Of a stretch of 64,000 nucleotides of DNA, positions 12,310 through 24,755 are shown in pieces (position 1 is the first letter of the stretch; every line of letters starts with the position of its first letter). The stretch comes from Anarhynchus alexandrinus. Its lineage: Eukaryota; Chordata; Aves; Charadriiformes; Charadriidae. Location of the stretch: contig VUYV01000088.1 in the NCBI GenBank assembly GCA_008711295.1, forward strand, positions 958,096 through 1,022,095, given 5' to 3'. Both the position numbers and the translations under genes were made by a program. A model generated the notes under the pieces. The model saw only the letters and a list, made by a program, of their open reading frames with translations, had not been told where the DNA came from and searched no databases.

Positions 12310-12440
12310 GATTTTGCTGAAGCACAGGAATAGGAGCCAGAAAAACATTGCTTGAAATTTCTTTTCTGTACAGCTTAGTGCAAATAACTTAACTGTTCTG
12401 CAGCAATTTTCTGATCTCTGAAATGGGGACAGTAGCTGAG
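12310..12440 (+). mobile_element. Probable MIR-type SINE relic
   Basis: Reading along the plus strand, the order of words fits the MIR core: AGCAC..GGAGCCAG near 12322-12340, then CTTAGTGCAAATAACTTAAC near 12374, then CTGAAATGGGGACAG near 12418-12432. This matches the MIR sequence around GCAAGTCACTTAACC and TCTGTAAAATGGGGATA. Spacing is roughly right. Identity is low, as expected for a very old amniote SINE. Confidence 0.6.
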
Positions 12441-14639
12441 TGTTAGTCCTTGGCAAATGACTTAAACAAGACTACATTTCTACAACTGAAATATAGGATA
12501 TCTTTAGAGATTTTTTTCTGTTGATTTTCTTCTTTCGTTTTTCACATAATTTATTTCAATTTGCTAAGTAACTACCTGGTGTCAGTTTTCAAGGTTATAT
12601 TGAATTATATTTATTTTTCTGATTGTACTTGAACTGGAATCCTTATCAGCACAGGAAAAAAGTTCGCCCTTCAGATTCAGATTCACATAGTTGTGAATTT
12701 GCATAGGCATTATGTTAGTGCAAAGTGTCCAATCTTTTTATCTTTGGAGGTCTGAAGAGCAAGTTGGAAGAAGCATCTTGTAGGGCAGATTTAAGTTGAG
12801 TTTTCCTGCAACTATGGGTGCACAGCTAAAAAAGTAAACGCTCTGCTTTCTACCTCATGTTCTGTTACTCTAAGGCCCGGTTCAAGCACGGTGATGGGTG
12901 GTTTCCTCTGTGGTCTGGATGAGTCCGTTTACAAAACTGGAATAAATTCACTGGTCCCTCTCACAGCAGTTGAGGCTGCCTTTAACCACAAACTGCTTTT
13001 TGGCTCAGTTCTATGGGGTCGGAGGGTTTCCTTGCAGAATAACGCACAATTTTGCCACATTCATTAGCCAAAACCCTGGACCTTGCCGCATGTTTTACAC
13101 CAACACGCACCTGCCTTAATTCATTAGTTCTCAGATACAACCCACCACTTTGTCTACATATATTCTGTACAATAGCACGTTTAAAACGGATCCCTTCCCC
13201 AGAGTGGGAATTACCCTTTGTTGGAAGAGGTGATGGGCAATGTTCGTGCTCAGAGACAGAGGCGGTGGCAGACACCTATGGTCCATACTTCTGTTAAGGT
13301 GGACGTGGTGTCAGTGGAAGCTTGACGTGGCCTGATCATGTGCTCCCCCATCGTTAGTGTGAGAATCACTGCCTCAGACGCTGCTGGCATGGTAACGGGG
13401 TGACAGCTGCCATTTTAGTTGTCATTTGAGATTTAGCCCAGGAGCGTTTTGAACTTAAAACCAGAAGTCTCTGCAGCTTGAGCTGAAAAGAAAGTGTCTG
13501 TAGCCAAAAGAGAAGTAGTTTTATATCCCTTCTGTAGACTGGGCAGCTGAGACAGGTTCATGGTATTGCCAAGAATAGTTGTAGCCCCGATCTAAGTGGA
13601 ACGGGTACACATGGTGGTGTCAGGCAACCTGGCAGTGCTTATCCCCAGGCTTATCAGCATGGTGTTGTGGGAATTGGGAAGGTACATGCACATTTGGCGG
13701 ATTACACCCTTCTTGTAAACCTAGAGTGAACATATATTAGGAGTAGATTGCAGAACATATAGCTGCCAATTCAGTTCTATTAATCAACACACAAACATCC
13801 GAACCTTTCAGCAATTAGAAAACTTGCAGAAAGTAATGGTACTAGCGGTGTCTCTAACTCAAGAGCAAATAAACAATCATTAAAATTCTCCCACAGTAAC
13901 AGAATCAGATAGTGACTCAGAAGCAGCAAGCGAGAATAGTCTAGCTCCAGCCCTAATGGAGAAGGATTTGTGCCAGCTAATAATTTTCTGTTTCTTTCAG
14001 AAAATACGTGCGAGTATCCTGGATTGCAGGCTGGATAACTAATGCAAGCTGAATCACCTGTGTTCTGAAATTTATGCACAGTCAAATGACAATTTCTTTA
14101 ATTACTGACATAGTCACCCCCACATATGTTTTTGTAATCCTATTTGACATTAATGGGAAATATACTGCTGTGTGGACATGTAAGGTAGACACAGAGTCAA
14201 AAGCTTTTCTCATCTTTTTTCTCATCTGCCTTGTTAGGCAGAGGTGGAAAACAGTTCTTATTGCTAGATCCTCACACAGATTAAGACAAAAATGTGCTTC
14301 TTTCTCTCCCTTCACATATAATCCTGGTTGAATGCAGGACATTGGTTATGACGAGTTATATAAATATTTCTGCTCTCTCTGGGAAAAAGTGGAATGGCTC
14401 CTTCGTATCATACTATATTAATATATTATTCTGTACCAACATATTTTGTTTTTCAACAGGAAAGCTGATGTATACAAGACATATGTTACATACTTTTTAC
14501 TCAGCTGGATTTAACTGTTCCCATTGAAGAGTTTTGAAAGAGCTGGCCGGATCCCTCTCTGGAGTACTTTTGCTTGTTTTCCACGAGTCTTGGAAACCTT
14601 AGCCTGAAAAAAAACCAAAAGGGGTTTGGAAGAAAATAA
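12441..14639. other. Unannotated sequence
   Basis: No gene was recognised. Opposite-strand ORFs of about 80-100 codons overlap at 12982-13297 and 14074-14342, with no motif on either strand. LINE similarity begins near 14640 on the far side. Confidence 0.45.
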
Positions 14640-15001
14640 ATGCGCCGATATTTGGGAAAGTTACAGAGGACGAGAGTGATAATTATGAGCCTGTTTGCCT
14701 GACATAGATCTCAGGAACAATAGTGAAATGGTTGACACAGTTCAAATTAATAAAGAGTTAAAAGAGGTTACTTTAATTATTGCCAATCAACATCAGTGTA
14801 TGCTAATAGGATTTGTTAATCTGGCTTGCTACATTTTTATGAGATTACAAGTTTGACTGAGAAATCTATGTAATATATTTCGACATATGCAAGGCATTTG
14901 GCTTGGTACAGAGCAATATTTCGTTCAGTAGGAAGAATGGTGCAAAATCATTCAATGGATTAATAAGTATGGAAAAAAGTAATTAATGAGCTTCAAAATA
15001 C
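14640..15001 (+). mobile_element. Ancient CR1/L3-like LINE, 5' piece
   Basis: Short plus-strand frames resemble the reverse transcriptase of CR1-clade LINEs. There is a NYEPVCLT-like motif near 14675-14702 (family: NYRPISLT) and a DICKAFGLVQ-like motif near 14882-14911 (family: D.SKAFD.V). Many stops are present. The element continues beyond the LTR inserted at 15007. Confidence 0.65.
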
Positions 15002-15006
15002 AGTTG
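15002..15006 (+). other. Target-site duplication, left copy
   Basis: AGTTG directly before the LTR start. The identical five bases follow the LTR at 15586-15590, marking the integration site. Confidence 0.85.
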
Positions 15007-15585
15007 TGTATTGAGTCTGGCTGGGATGGACTTCCCCCATAGCAGCCCCCATAGTGCTGTGCTTTGTATTTGTAGCTAAAAAGGTGTTGATGACACCCCA
15101 ATGTTTTGGGCACTGCTGAGCAGCGCTGGCAGAGCACCAGGGCTCTCTCTCCACCCTTCCCCACCAAAGGCCCATAGGCTGGGGTTGGCCGGGAGGTTGG
15201 AGGGGACATGACTGGGACAGGCTGACCCAACTGACCAAAGGGATATTCCATATCGTATGACATCATGCTTAGCAATAAAAGCTAAGAGAAAGGAGGTAGA
15301 GGGCATTTATTTTTAAGGCTTTTGTCTTCTGAAGCAACCACTATACGTACCAAGGTACCGTGTCCCAGGAAGTGGCTGGACATCACCTGCTGGTGGGAAT
15401 TAGAGAATAAATCTTCTTTTGTTTGCTTTGCTTCCACATGAGGCCTTTGCTTCCTTTCATTAAACTGCCTTTATCTCAACCCATGAGTTTTTAATCTTAT
15501 TTTTTCCCTCTGTCCTGCTGAGGAGGGAGAGAGTGAGGGAGAGGCTTGGTGGGCACCTGTCACCAGCCAAGGTTAACCTACCACA
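15007..15585 (+). mobile_element. Solo LTR of an avian endogenous retrovirus (ERVL-like)
   Basis: A 579-bp LTR in plus orientation. It begins TGTATTGAG and ends ACCACA, and is flanked by a perfect 5-bp target duplication, AGTTG, at 15002-15006 and 15586-15590. Inside are a promoter-like block (GACCAAAGGGATATTCCA at about 15233-15250, then AGCAATAAAAGC near 15271 as the TATA region) and ATTAAA near 15459 as a possible polyadenylation signal. No internal viral sequence adjoins it, so it is a solo LTR left by recombination. The 5-bp duplication fits ERVL or ERV1 better than the 6 bp usual for ERVK. ORFs inside it are not genes. Confidence 0.9.
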
Positions 15586-15590
15586 AGTTG

Positions 15591-16340
15591 TAAATGGAAC
15601 TCTTAGGAAGCAGCCATCCTCTCAAGGAAGCTCCAGGATCCATTCTTCACTATGCATGTATCACCACTTTTAGAAAATACAGAATTGTACTGGTAAAGCT
15701 TGTGTTTGAGGAAAATATAGGGGAAGATGTAAATAATGAAGAGAAGAGGTTGCTAAAATGTAGGCATATTGATTGCTTGGAGGTGTAGCACAGGCAAATC
15801 ATTTCCCAGTATTGTCCAATACATAGTCACAGGGGCAGAAAACAAATGTCAGTTATACATATAGGACTGGAAATATGTTCTTGGGAGCAGGGAGTGTGAA
15901 AAGAACTTATAGGTCATGGGGGTTAATCTGATGAAAATGAGCTGCTAAAGATAACACTGTGGCAAAAAGGTTAATGAGACCACTACATTAATTCACAAGA
16001 GGATATGAGAAGTTATAGAGAGATTAACTTACTGTATTGTTGGGTTCTGCACTGACCCGTCTGTATTAGAATCATTTCTGATATCCAGTGAAGGGTGTTA
16101 TAACATGGGAGAAGATTTAGCGAAGAGTCATGAGAATGATTAATGAACTGGAAAACGTGTTATACTGAAGGACTAAATTAGTTCCACGTATTTAGTTCGT
16201 CGAAGAGCAGATTAGAGATTCAATGTCTGTTTGGTGAGCAAGATGCAGTAATGCATTCTTCAATCCTACCAGCAAAATACAACTTGAACCTTCATCTAGG
16301 ACTTGAAGTTAGACAAACTAAGACTGGAAACGTGAACATG
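15591..16340 (+). mobile_element. Ancient CR1/L3-like LINE, 3' piece
   Basis: The LINE interrupted by the LTR resumes. The stretch around 16110-16260 follows the conserved CR1/L3 order: a segment like 'AGCGAAGAGTCATGAGAATG', then GGAAAACGTG, then an AGTT..TTTAGTTCGTCGAAGAGCAGATTAGAG-like block (written here in parts). This corresponds to the ERVQRR..R..GLE...Y..R...L..FSL.KRR region of ORF2. It is badly eroded and carries no identifiable tail. Confidence 0.65.
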
Positions 16341-19300
16341 TCTTTGAAACAAGAATTGCTTGTTTTTAATGCAGTTTACTAAGGGATTCTTCATCAGTGG
16401 TAAATTTAAAATCAGGACTGGGCTTTGTTTTCTAAAAGCTATCTTCCTGTTGAGATATATCTTTTGGTCCGAATGAAGAATTCATACAGGAATAAAGTCT
16501 GGCTTCTGTGAGAAATTGTTCTAGGTGACCACAAGAGTATCTTTTGGCTTCATCATCGACAAATCTGACTCTGAAATGAGTGATTCCTCTAAAAGCCACT
16601 ATAATTAATTAGTGCCTGTTGCTAGAAGTCTGTAATCAGGATTGTCAGGACTAAATATTAATCTTTTTAAGCCAAAAAAACGGAATGATTTCCTTCCATA
16701 CTTGATATTCCAGCCACTGTTTTATTTTTCTGTATTTCTATAATCTTCATTTGTAACTCCATGGCATCACTGTTGAATGCTAATGAATCAGCACCCTCGA
16801 AAACACTATTCATTGAGATAATGAATACTTGTTTCACAGTATCCAGCAAAACAAACAGAATAGGAATCTTTGCTTGCTAATAATACCTTATATACCCTGA
16901 GCTTATAAAAATATGATTAAATTTTTACCTCATACCAAAATGTGGTGGATATACCAATGAGGAGAATGTTGCATTGGTGAGGTGTGTGTGCAAGCCGGGA
17001 TTTAATTTTTCTGGTTTCAGTTGCCTTCTAGCTAGGCCTCTATATAGCCTACTCATTTGAGCTGTTGCTGCAGTCAGGGACGCGAAATAAGCAGAGCCAA
17101 TGTCAATAACGATGGCTTGTGCATCCAGGCAGACCAACCTGGGTAGCTTTTCCCTGGGAATGCAAAGAGCGTAGATACAAACATATCCACTGCTGCTTCA
17201 TTTCATCATGTTTTAAAGTACTTAGCAGGACTCAGAAGAATTACTACCGCCTTTCTTCTGTTTTCTCTCTAAATAGAATGGGACAAGGAAAAAAATATCC
17301 AACAGCCAGCACCTGTATCTTCAACAGCAGATAAAAGCAACCTTCACAAACGTGCAGGCGTGTGAACTGACGTCTCTGCTCTTCGATTCTTCTGCCTCAA
17401 CCAAAATTCCTCTTGCCTGAGTACGTTTTCGTGATTTCATTTTAAAAGAATTAGAGAGAGCCGTCTACATCACAGAGACTATTCTTCCAGTGTTCACAAA
17501 TGCTATGAAGAATTTCCGTGTGGGTAAACTGTAAAGACAAAATTAGCTTTGTTATTTTTGTATAACTATGTTCTTAATTGGAAAATGTACCGATTCTTTA
17601 CAGTAAGCAGTCAGCTTTCTTAGTTTTCAAGATTGTAAGCACACCACTATAAAGAGTTTTTTAAAGCAAATTAATCATTTTCAACTAATTTGGTGGCAGG
17701 GTTTTTGAGGGATTCCCATGTTTTCATGTTTTAGTAAAAAAAACAAGCCCTGAGCTGAAATGTCTTTGAACTTCACCTCTTGATTTTGAAAGCTTTTTGT
17801 ATACTAACTGAATACACAATTTCTTTTTCTTGATGGTGACTCCCCCACATTATAAGTTGGAGTATAAGTTTGTGAAGAAAATTGTCCCTTTTACTGAAGT
17901 CTTTTTTTTTCAGTCAGAAGCTATCTGTTTGCTCTGTAAAGCATGAAATAATTTTTCGTGTCTCACAGTGGTATCAATATTAGACCAAAGCTTTAGTCCG
18001 TACTAGAACTAGAAATGTTATATGCAAACATTTTGCTGATTTCTTTTGTTTTTAAGTTCAGCTGTATTAACATCTCCTTTGTTTGCTTATCTATAGCCCT
18101 TCATTTCAATTTTTGTTGGTATGAATGCTTATTAAAAAGGTAACTCACAGATATTTATATGAGGAAATTTATTTGCAGAAATATCTCTATTTACTAATTG
18201 CTACTTTCCTGGGGATCCCTACCTTTTCCCATCATTTCAAAGATGAAGAAGTTTAAGGAGAAAAGAACAAGGAGAAATAGAAGGAGGAAAATAATTTGGG
18301 GAAGCACATTACGAACAGCAAAATAAACAATTGTAACTGACTAAAACCAACAGTGTAGAGACTTAAATATGCTTCATGTAGTGTTTGTCTAGTGATGATG
18401 AATACATTGATAGATGGGCACTTTCACGTTGAAAAATCCTGGACTGCCTATTTTAATTATTTGATCTTTGTCTTATTTCTCCCCTTACAACTTTCTTTGA
18501 TGTCAGTCTTCTTTTCTAGCTCTTTTTAATAATCAGATTCTGGATCAACCTTAAAAAAAGTGACATAAAATTCAGTGGAAAACATAAATTTACATACAAC
18601 TTGGTTGGTCCCCAATAGAATCAGGACAAAGAAACTTTTTATTTTATGGTAATGCTGAATCTATGGAAAAAAAGGAAAGAGTCCCAATTCTGAGATTTTC
18701 AGAAACAGTTGATTAATTTCATTTTGAAACAAGGACTACCAGAATTTATTTTGGCAATTATTCAGGATCATAATTGCCTGAACTACAGGGCTAACCTTTT
18801 TCTCTTTCAGGTCAATGGAAAGATTCCTAATAATTTAAGTAGGTGGTGACTATGACTATGTATGAGTGACATGGTCTGCATTAATTTTATCTTAATGTCT
18901 TTATGGAGGTCAAAAAAATGGACAATGTATTTTGCATTGAAAACACTGAAGTATTGAGTGGCTTCTAAGTAAGTTATCTTCTGAACTCAGTAATTGTCTT
19001 TTTTATTGTAATGCTTCAGCTTACATCACCATTGAAATTCAAAGTGAACCTCGTCCCTTGATTGGCCACGACGTGGAGATCCAGACAGGCTTTGTTAGCT
19101 TTTCCCCATCAGTGCAAAGAGTGTGCTCACAGTCATGACCATTAATCTTTCATACCCTTAATCCAGAATAAATTGTATAACGGACATGCTTTAAGTTGTA
19201 GTGGCTTTGGTTTTGAAAATGTGGAATTGGGTTCTCTCAGCAATTGGAATACCTGAGAGATAATTGTCGGATGTCCCAAATCATCCTGATGAGACTAAAA

Positions 19301-21297
19301 TTGGGGTCTCATGACATAATTCCTGAAAAATCTTCATCTGCAAATGGTGAATACAACAAACTTCTAAGTGGAAGAATTTACTGAGCTCACATGTAAGTAT
19401 TTATGTTTTCTTCCGTTGGTGATACGTTGCGTAATGAAAGGTTATATGTTGAGTGACTCTGCAGGCTACTGTTCATTTTCTGATAATGCATATGAAAGTT
19501 TCTCATCCGAAATTGCTTATTTTCCACTGTGTTAAAAAAATCCCGCTGATATTGGTAGCTTATTATTATCAATCACGGCTGTATTCTTCGAACATAAATG
19601 TGGCATTCATTTACATCTTTCTGATACTTTGGTCCAAGAACATCATGAGCAGTACAGATGGCATTATTTGCTCCACAGCTCATCTCCTTGACATGTTCTG
19701 GATCTGTGCTCTATGTCACTGATGAGTGTCTTTGTGGAAAGGTTATGTTCTGCCAGCATATTTACAAATGCCCCCTTTGCCTTCACACATACTGAAAATT
19801 GATTAGTATGGTAAACTACTGTGCCCACTTCAGCCCAGTAGTTCTATTCACAGCATATAAGGCAAGGTTATGCCCTTGGCCAGTAGTGTGTTCCACAGAT
19901 TTGTGGAACAGAGCCAGGAGGAGGAATTCTTTTTTTCTTTTTTTTTTTAAATTTTTTTTTATAAGAAAAGGAAGTTAAAAAGTTCAAAAGACTGGGAAAA
20001 AAACTGTTTTTACACTGTATTCAATCTGATGAGCTGCACTTGTGTCTGTTCTCCAGAACGTCTTCAAGCCAGCAATATATAAATGGGAAGACAAGGAGGA
20101 AAAACAGATCAGGACAAACCAACAAGCTGCAGGGGAGAAAAAAAAAAAGGAATATGATACAAATCATAGTTTGCAATCAGCTAAGAAAAATTATTTTTTC
20201 CTACCAAATTCATGTTTCTGAATCTCAGTCTTCCATATTGTGCTGTCTGTCATCTCCCATAATAAGACAAGTATGTTCGCAGAAAGGCTGTTCATTTATT
20301 CAGCTTTTTAAGTTGCATATTAAAACTGATGACCACTTGATGATAAGTGAAAAAAATGCACCTTCCAATGCAATTGCACATGCCAGAAATCACACAGCTA
20401 ATGGAAATGTGACACGGCACTGGCCAGAAAAGGCACAACTACAGTTATTGCTTGAAGTTGCACAAGGAAAATCTGTTATTCTTTTATATCAAAGACATTA
20501 GAAGTCCTTTCACATACAAGTAGAAAAACAACTGTACGCTTGTGTCTTGCAAGCCTGGAACCCAAGCCCCCTAGCTTCTGGGTGAATCTACTACAGAAAA
20601 AAGTGTCTAAACACTAAGTGTTTTAGTGGCCAGCCCGGCCCAAACCATGACACTGTTAAGGAAAATCTTTCCCTTCAACAGTTGCATTTTTTACAGAAAT
20701 AATAAATCCTGTTTGGTTCTTTGAAGGAACATCTTGAGAAGATCCTAGCCCTGAAGAAAATTTCAGACTTTCTGCAGCCCTGAGAATCCACTCTACTATT
20801 TTGTCCTGTGAAGTCTTTCTTTTTAAAAATTAAGATAAAGGTATAAGGAGGAAAGAACCATCCCCTCATTAATTTGTTTGTGAAGGAACTCTAGTTTAGC
20901 AACATGAATTGCCTATTCTATTGTCTTTTTTACCAGACAAAATTCTAGCACAGTTCCAGCTTTGAACTAAAAGCCTGTCTGATTCGGGTCTGCACAGAAC
21001 TTGTACATTTATCACTTGCCCATCACTCTTCTCTCAGGTTGTTGTGACATTTCACAAAATTTTTGCCTACTTCCCATGTTTATTTTCAAAATAAGAATGT
21101 AGCTACATGGCCTGGTTATCTAACAGATGGATAAATGTAAGCAGTGCCTCTCATACCCTGAGCCCAGGAAGCCTTAACTGCCAGAGTTTGATTGTATTTT
21201 GCATCCAGTTTTTCCAATATTGCTCTTAACTTGTTCTTATAAATGAAACTTAGTTTGAATTTAATTTCTCATTTCAATAATTAGAAAATTTCTTTCC
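16341..21297. other. Unannotated AT-rich sequence, about 5 kb
   Basis: No gene or confident repeat was found. The largest frame (20040-20501, +, 153 codons) is lysine- and serine-rich without a recognised domain. A T/A-rich homopolymer patch lies at 19930-19965. A short LTR-end-like match near 20630-20653 is too short to call. Confidence 0.45.
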
Positions 21298-21636
21298 TGC
21301 TTGCTTTCTTTCTGTCTTTCTTTCCTTCTTCTTTCTCTCTTTCTCTCTCTCTTTCTCTCTTTCTTTCTCGCATTCTTTCTCTGTTTCTCTGGTTCTCTCA
21401 TTCTTTCTTTCTCTTTTTCTTTCTTTCTCTCTTTCCTTCTTTCTTTTTCTCTCTCTCTTTCTCACATTCTGTTTCTCTGTTTCTCTCCTTCTCTCATTCT
21501 TTCTTTCTCTTTCTCTTTTTCTTTCTTTCTCTCTCTTTCTTCCTCTCTTTATCTCTTTCTTCCTCTCTTCCTCTCTTCCGCTCTTCCCGCTGCCCCCTCC
21601 CCCCTTTCTCTGTCCTTTTCTCTCTCTCACCTCAAT
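21298..21636 (+). repeat. Long polypyrimidine tract (TTTC/TC)n
   Basis: About 340 bp consisting almost entirely of C and T on the plus strand, with CTTT, CTCT and TTCC units and only rare purines. It ends in a C-rich patch (GCTGCCCCCTCCCCCC region). The long ORF on the complement (RKRERERKNE-type repeats, within 21274-21750) is just the translated tract and not a gene. Confidence 0.95.
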
Positions 21637-22898
21637 TTTTAGGAAACACAGAAGACTCAACATATGCCATACTAACCCTTTTGGGTGTGCATACAAAACA
21701 GGGGGGTTTTGAAGAGGCAACGGAAAGACCTGAGGGTGGACACTGCACACTCCTGATCCCTGTGGTGCTACTGGAAACGATGAGTGTTTTTTTTAAAGAT
21801 TGAATAGACCTAGATGGGCAGAGAGGCGTTGGACACTAGGGATTAACTCAAAAGGTAGGGTCAGAGAAAAGATAAGGTTTATAAAACATACAGATTAAAG
21901 AGAAAAGAATAAGATTAAGGGGAGAGACATTCTTACAAATCAGTACAGTCAGGAGCGAGACTGCTGCTTTCTCTTCACTGAAAAGCTAACACTCCCTTTA
22001 TTCAGAAATGTTCAGAAGTAATAAACAGTGCCTTGAACTCCTCTAGCCTCCTTTCTTTTAACCTTATCCTTCTAGTACACCCCATGTTACGTCCACCAGG
22101 GAGATCTTTGACTTTTTCAAAAGCAAGTGGCTCAATTAGAAAAGAAGGAGCATTTGCCGCACAGCCCACTCGCTACCGCAGCCGCCTTTAATCCAATCTA
22201 AACTGAAAGCATTCATTTATATGTCTCCTCCGTCACAATGGAACATATCGATTATCAATACAGGGACCACGTTTTCAAAATAAGTCAACTGTAGGGTTCA
22301 CCGTGTACAATTGTGGCACTCTTTTGAAAAGATCCCTGCTCTGTGACATTTATGGGCACTTTCTCAGTAGGTATTGTTTCCAGGGCTTCGTTACCTTTAC
22401 AGCAGTCCCTTTACTTGTCTGGCCCAAAGGGCGGTGGTGCCAAGGTCTTCATACAGAGGAACTGTCTTCTGTTCAGTCATTTCATTAGCATAGTGGGGCT
22501 GTAATCCGCAAGAAAGCTGCTAATAATGCCATGGTAACAGAAATACATATAAACAGACAAAGGGAACAGTAAATATTGCTAATTCTCAACTATTCATAAA
22601 GTGGATGTTCGGACATATTACTCACTTTTAAATTCTATTCTGAAGATCCATTTCTAACTTAAAGTGCCAAGGGTATTTGGCAGACTTTCAGAATTAGATT
22701 GCAAAATTTATTATTTGTGTTAAGTATTCCTGCCATAACAGTTACTCCATTGAGCCATTGTAACACCATATTGCTCTAAACCACAGTGACTTTCTGCTGC
22801 CCGTAGCCAAGAGGAGGTCTTCTCACTGTGGAAAGAACCAAAGAACCAAAATCTACCAATTACTGTTTCAACTGCTTTTGTGCGAGGTGTGTAATTTA
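21637..22898. other. Unannotated sequence
   Basis: Unique-looking sequence with no recognised gene or repeat. Confidence 0.45.
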
Positions 22899-23074
22899 GA
22901 ATCATAGAATTGTTTAGAGTTGGAAAGAACCTTGAAGATCATCGAGTTCCAACCCCCCTGCCATAGGCAGGGACACCTCCCACCAGACCAGGTTGCCCAA
23001 GGCCATGTCCAGCCCGGCCTTGAACACCTCCAGGGATGGGGCCTCAACAACCTCTCTGGGCAACCTGTTCCAGT
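22899..23074 (-). mobile_element. CR1 LINE, short 3' end
   Basis: Minus-strand CR1 of about 176 bp. It starts at its tail (AGAATCATAGAAT on the plus strand) and continues through the GGTTGG-type, CCAACCCCCCTGCCAT and GGCCTTGAACACCTCC landmarks. It is 5'-truncated at CTGTTCCAGTG, a common kind of very short CR1 copy. Well-preserved sequence suggests moderate age. Confidence 0.95.
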
Positions 23075-24371
23075 GAATCCCATTTCCTCTGCATCTTCTC
23101 AATGCTGGGCCCACAGTTATAAAAAAAAGAAATAACTTCTACTTCTTGGCAGCTCATGGCATTAAATAACATGGTCAAAAGACTTTTTAATTTTTTTTAA
23201 GTGCCTTATGGAAAATTTGAATCAAGGACATAAATGTTTTATTGACGAGTTTCTGAGACATGGTTATTTCTTTTGTTATGGATTCTTTAACTGATATATA
23301 GTTCCCAAGAGTGTTCTATATGCTGTACTCACCAAGTTGTTTTAATCAGCACTACCACTGTTTTAACACAACAAACATAAATTGCACTGTAGTCCCTTTG
23401 AGGGTAAGGCTATATCCTAAACTGAGACTCACTCAAATTTTGAAAATAAAAAACAAGTGAACCTGATTACCTTTTCCCAAACCTTTTCCAGCTGTACTCC
23501 AGGACAAAATATTTTAGTAGAGAAACAATCCAAAGAATAAAATAATTGCATTTCCAAATATGAATATGAAGCAATTATTCATATTTTGGTTTTCCTCCAC
23601 CCTATTTGATGGCTCCTGAAACACCTCTGGATACTGTAGAAATAAGCATTTATTGACAGAGATAGAGTAATTCTAAGCAAGCAAGAAGGGTTGCTATCTG
23701 GCGTAATTTGAAACACACTAATGTCATTTTATATCTTTTTGTTGTCTTCATCATTGTCAACCTTTTGAGACAGTGATTTGATGATGTAGTAGCAGCTATG
23801 TGCTTCAATATGACTGTGTTTGCATAATTCTTTACTGCTTGGTTTCGGCTTGGTTTAAGGCTTTGACCCCACGGCTTCTCTTTTTACTGAATGAAAATCT
23901 CCTCCTTCATTTCTACATGAGTTTCTGTGGTTCAACCAATAACAACAGACATTCCCATGGGTCTGGTTTCAATATACTTTAAATCTGTGCCTAACAATAA
24001 TTTCCCAGAGTCTATGTCATCTGGAATCTGGAGGGATTCAGATTCTAATTCAGACAACTTATTTTTTCGTTTTCTACAAATGCTCTAGGTGTCTTAAGTG
24101 CACGATCACAGCCACCCATGCTGTGGTCTGTGCTTAGCTCACTGATCAGTTCACAGTGTCAGTCTTTTAAGCACGCTGTTGATCACCAGTCCGTTCCACA
24201 CTATATCTAGTGAAGAAATGGATGAGGAAGTATTTGGGGATCTTTGAGAAGGAGATAATTTAGAGACATCCTAATACAAGATGGATTCTTCTTATGTAAC
24301 TTTAGTCATCTACAAGTTTGGTGCCTAGTACAAGTCATTTGGCTACAGTCCTGGAATTGAAGGGGAATGAC
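23075..24371. other. Unannotated AT-rich sequence
   Basis: Nothing recognised beyond short chance ORFs. Confidence 0.45.
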
Positions 24372-24755
24372 AATAGAATCATAGAATTCCTGAGGTTGGA
24401 AGGGACCTTTAAGATCATCAAGTCCAACCATCAACTTACCCTGACGAAACCACTTCTAAACCATGTCCCCAAGTACCACATCTACCTTTTTTTTAAACAC
24501 CTCCAGGGATGGTGAATCCACCACCTCCCTGGGCAGCCTATTCCAATGTTTAATAACCCCTTCAGTGAAAAAAAATTTCCTAATATCCAATCTAAACCTC
24601 ATCTGACACAACTTGAACCCATTTCCTCTCATCAGCCCCCACTTCTCTACAACCTCCTTTCAGGTAGTTGTAGAGAGTGATAAGGTCTCCCCTCAGCCTC
24701 CTCTTCTCCAGACTAAAGAATCCCGGTTCTCTCAGTCGTTCCTCATACGACTTAG
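24372..24755 (-). mobile_element. CR1 LINE 3' fragment, different subfamily
   Basis: Minus-strand copy starting with the tail AATAGAATCATAGAAT on the plus strand. It proceeds through GAAGGGACCTTTAAGATCAT and the GGGATGGTGAATCCACCACC region into the end of ORF2. There the minus strand encodes [24 protein letters not shown] in part (24750-24680). The 3' region differs from the 2.4-kb and 22.9-kb copies (CAACCATCAACTTACC instead of the CCCCCC block), so it belongs to another CR1 subfamily. Confidence 0.93.

Noticed and set aside
20040..20501. 153-codon plus ORF as a gene
   Set aside because: Low-complexity lysine-rich start, no recognised domain, AT-rich surroundings.
20629..20653. End of an LTR (GGCC...AAACCATGACA)
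   Set aside because: Only about 25 bp resembles an LTR 3' end, with no upstream LTR body or target duplication.
21274..21750. 158-codon arginine/glutamate-rich ORF on the minus strand
   Set aside because: It is simply the translated polypyrimidine tract and shows no other sequence.
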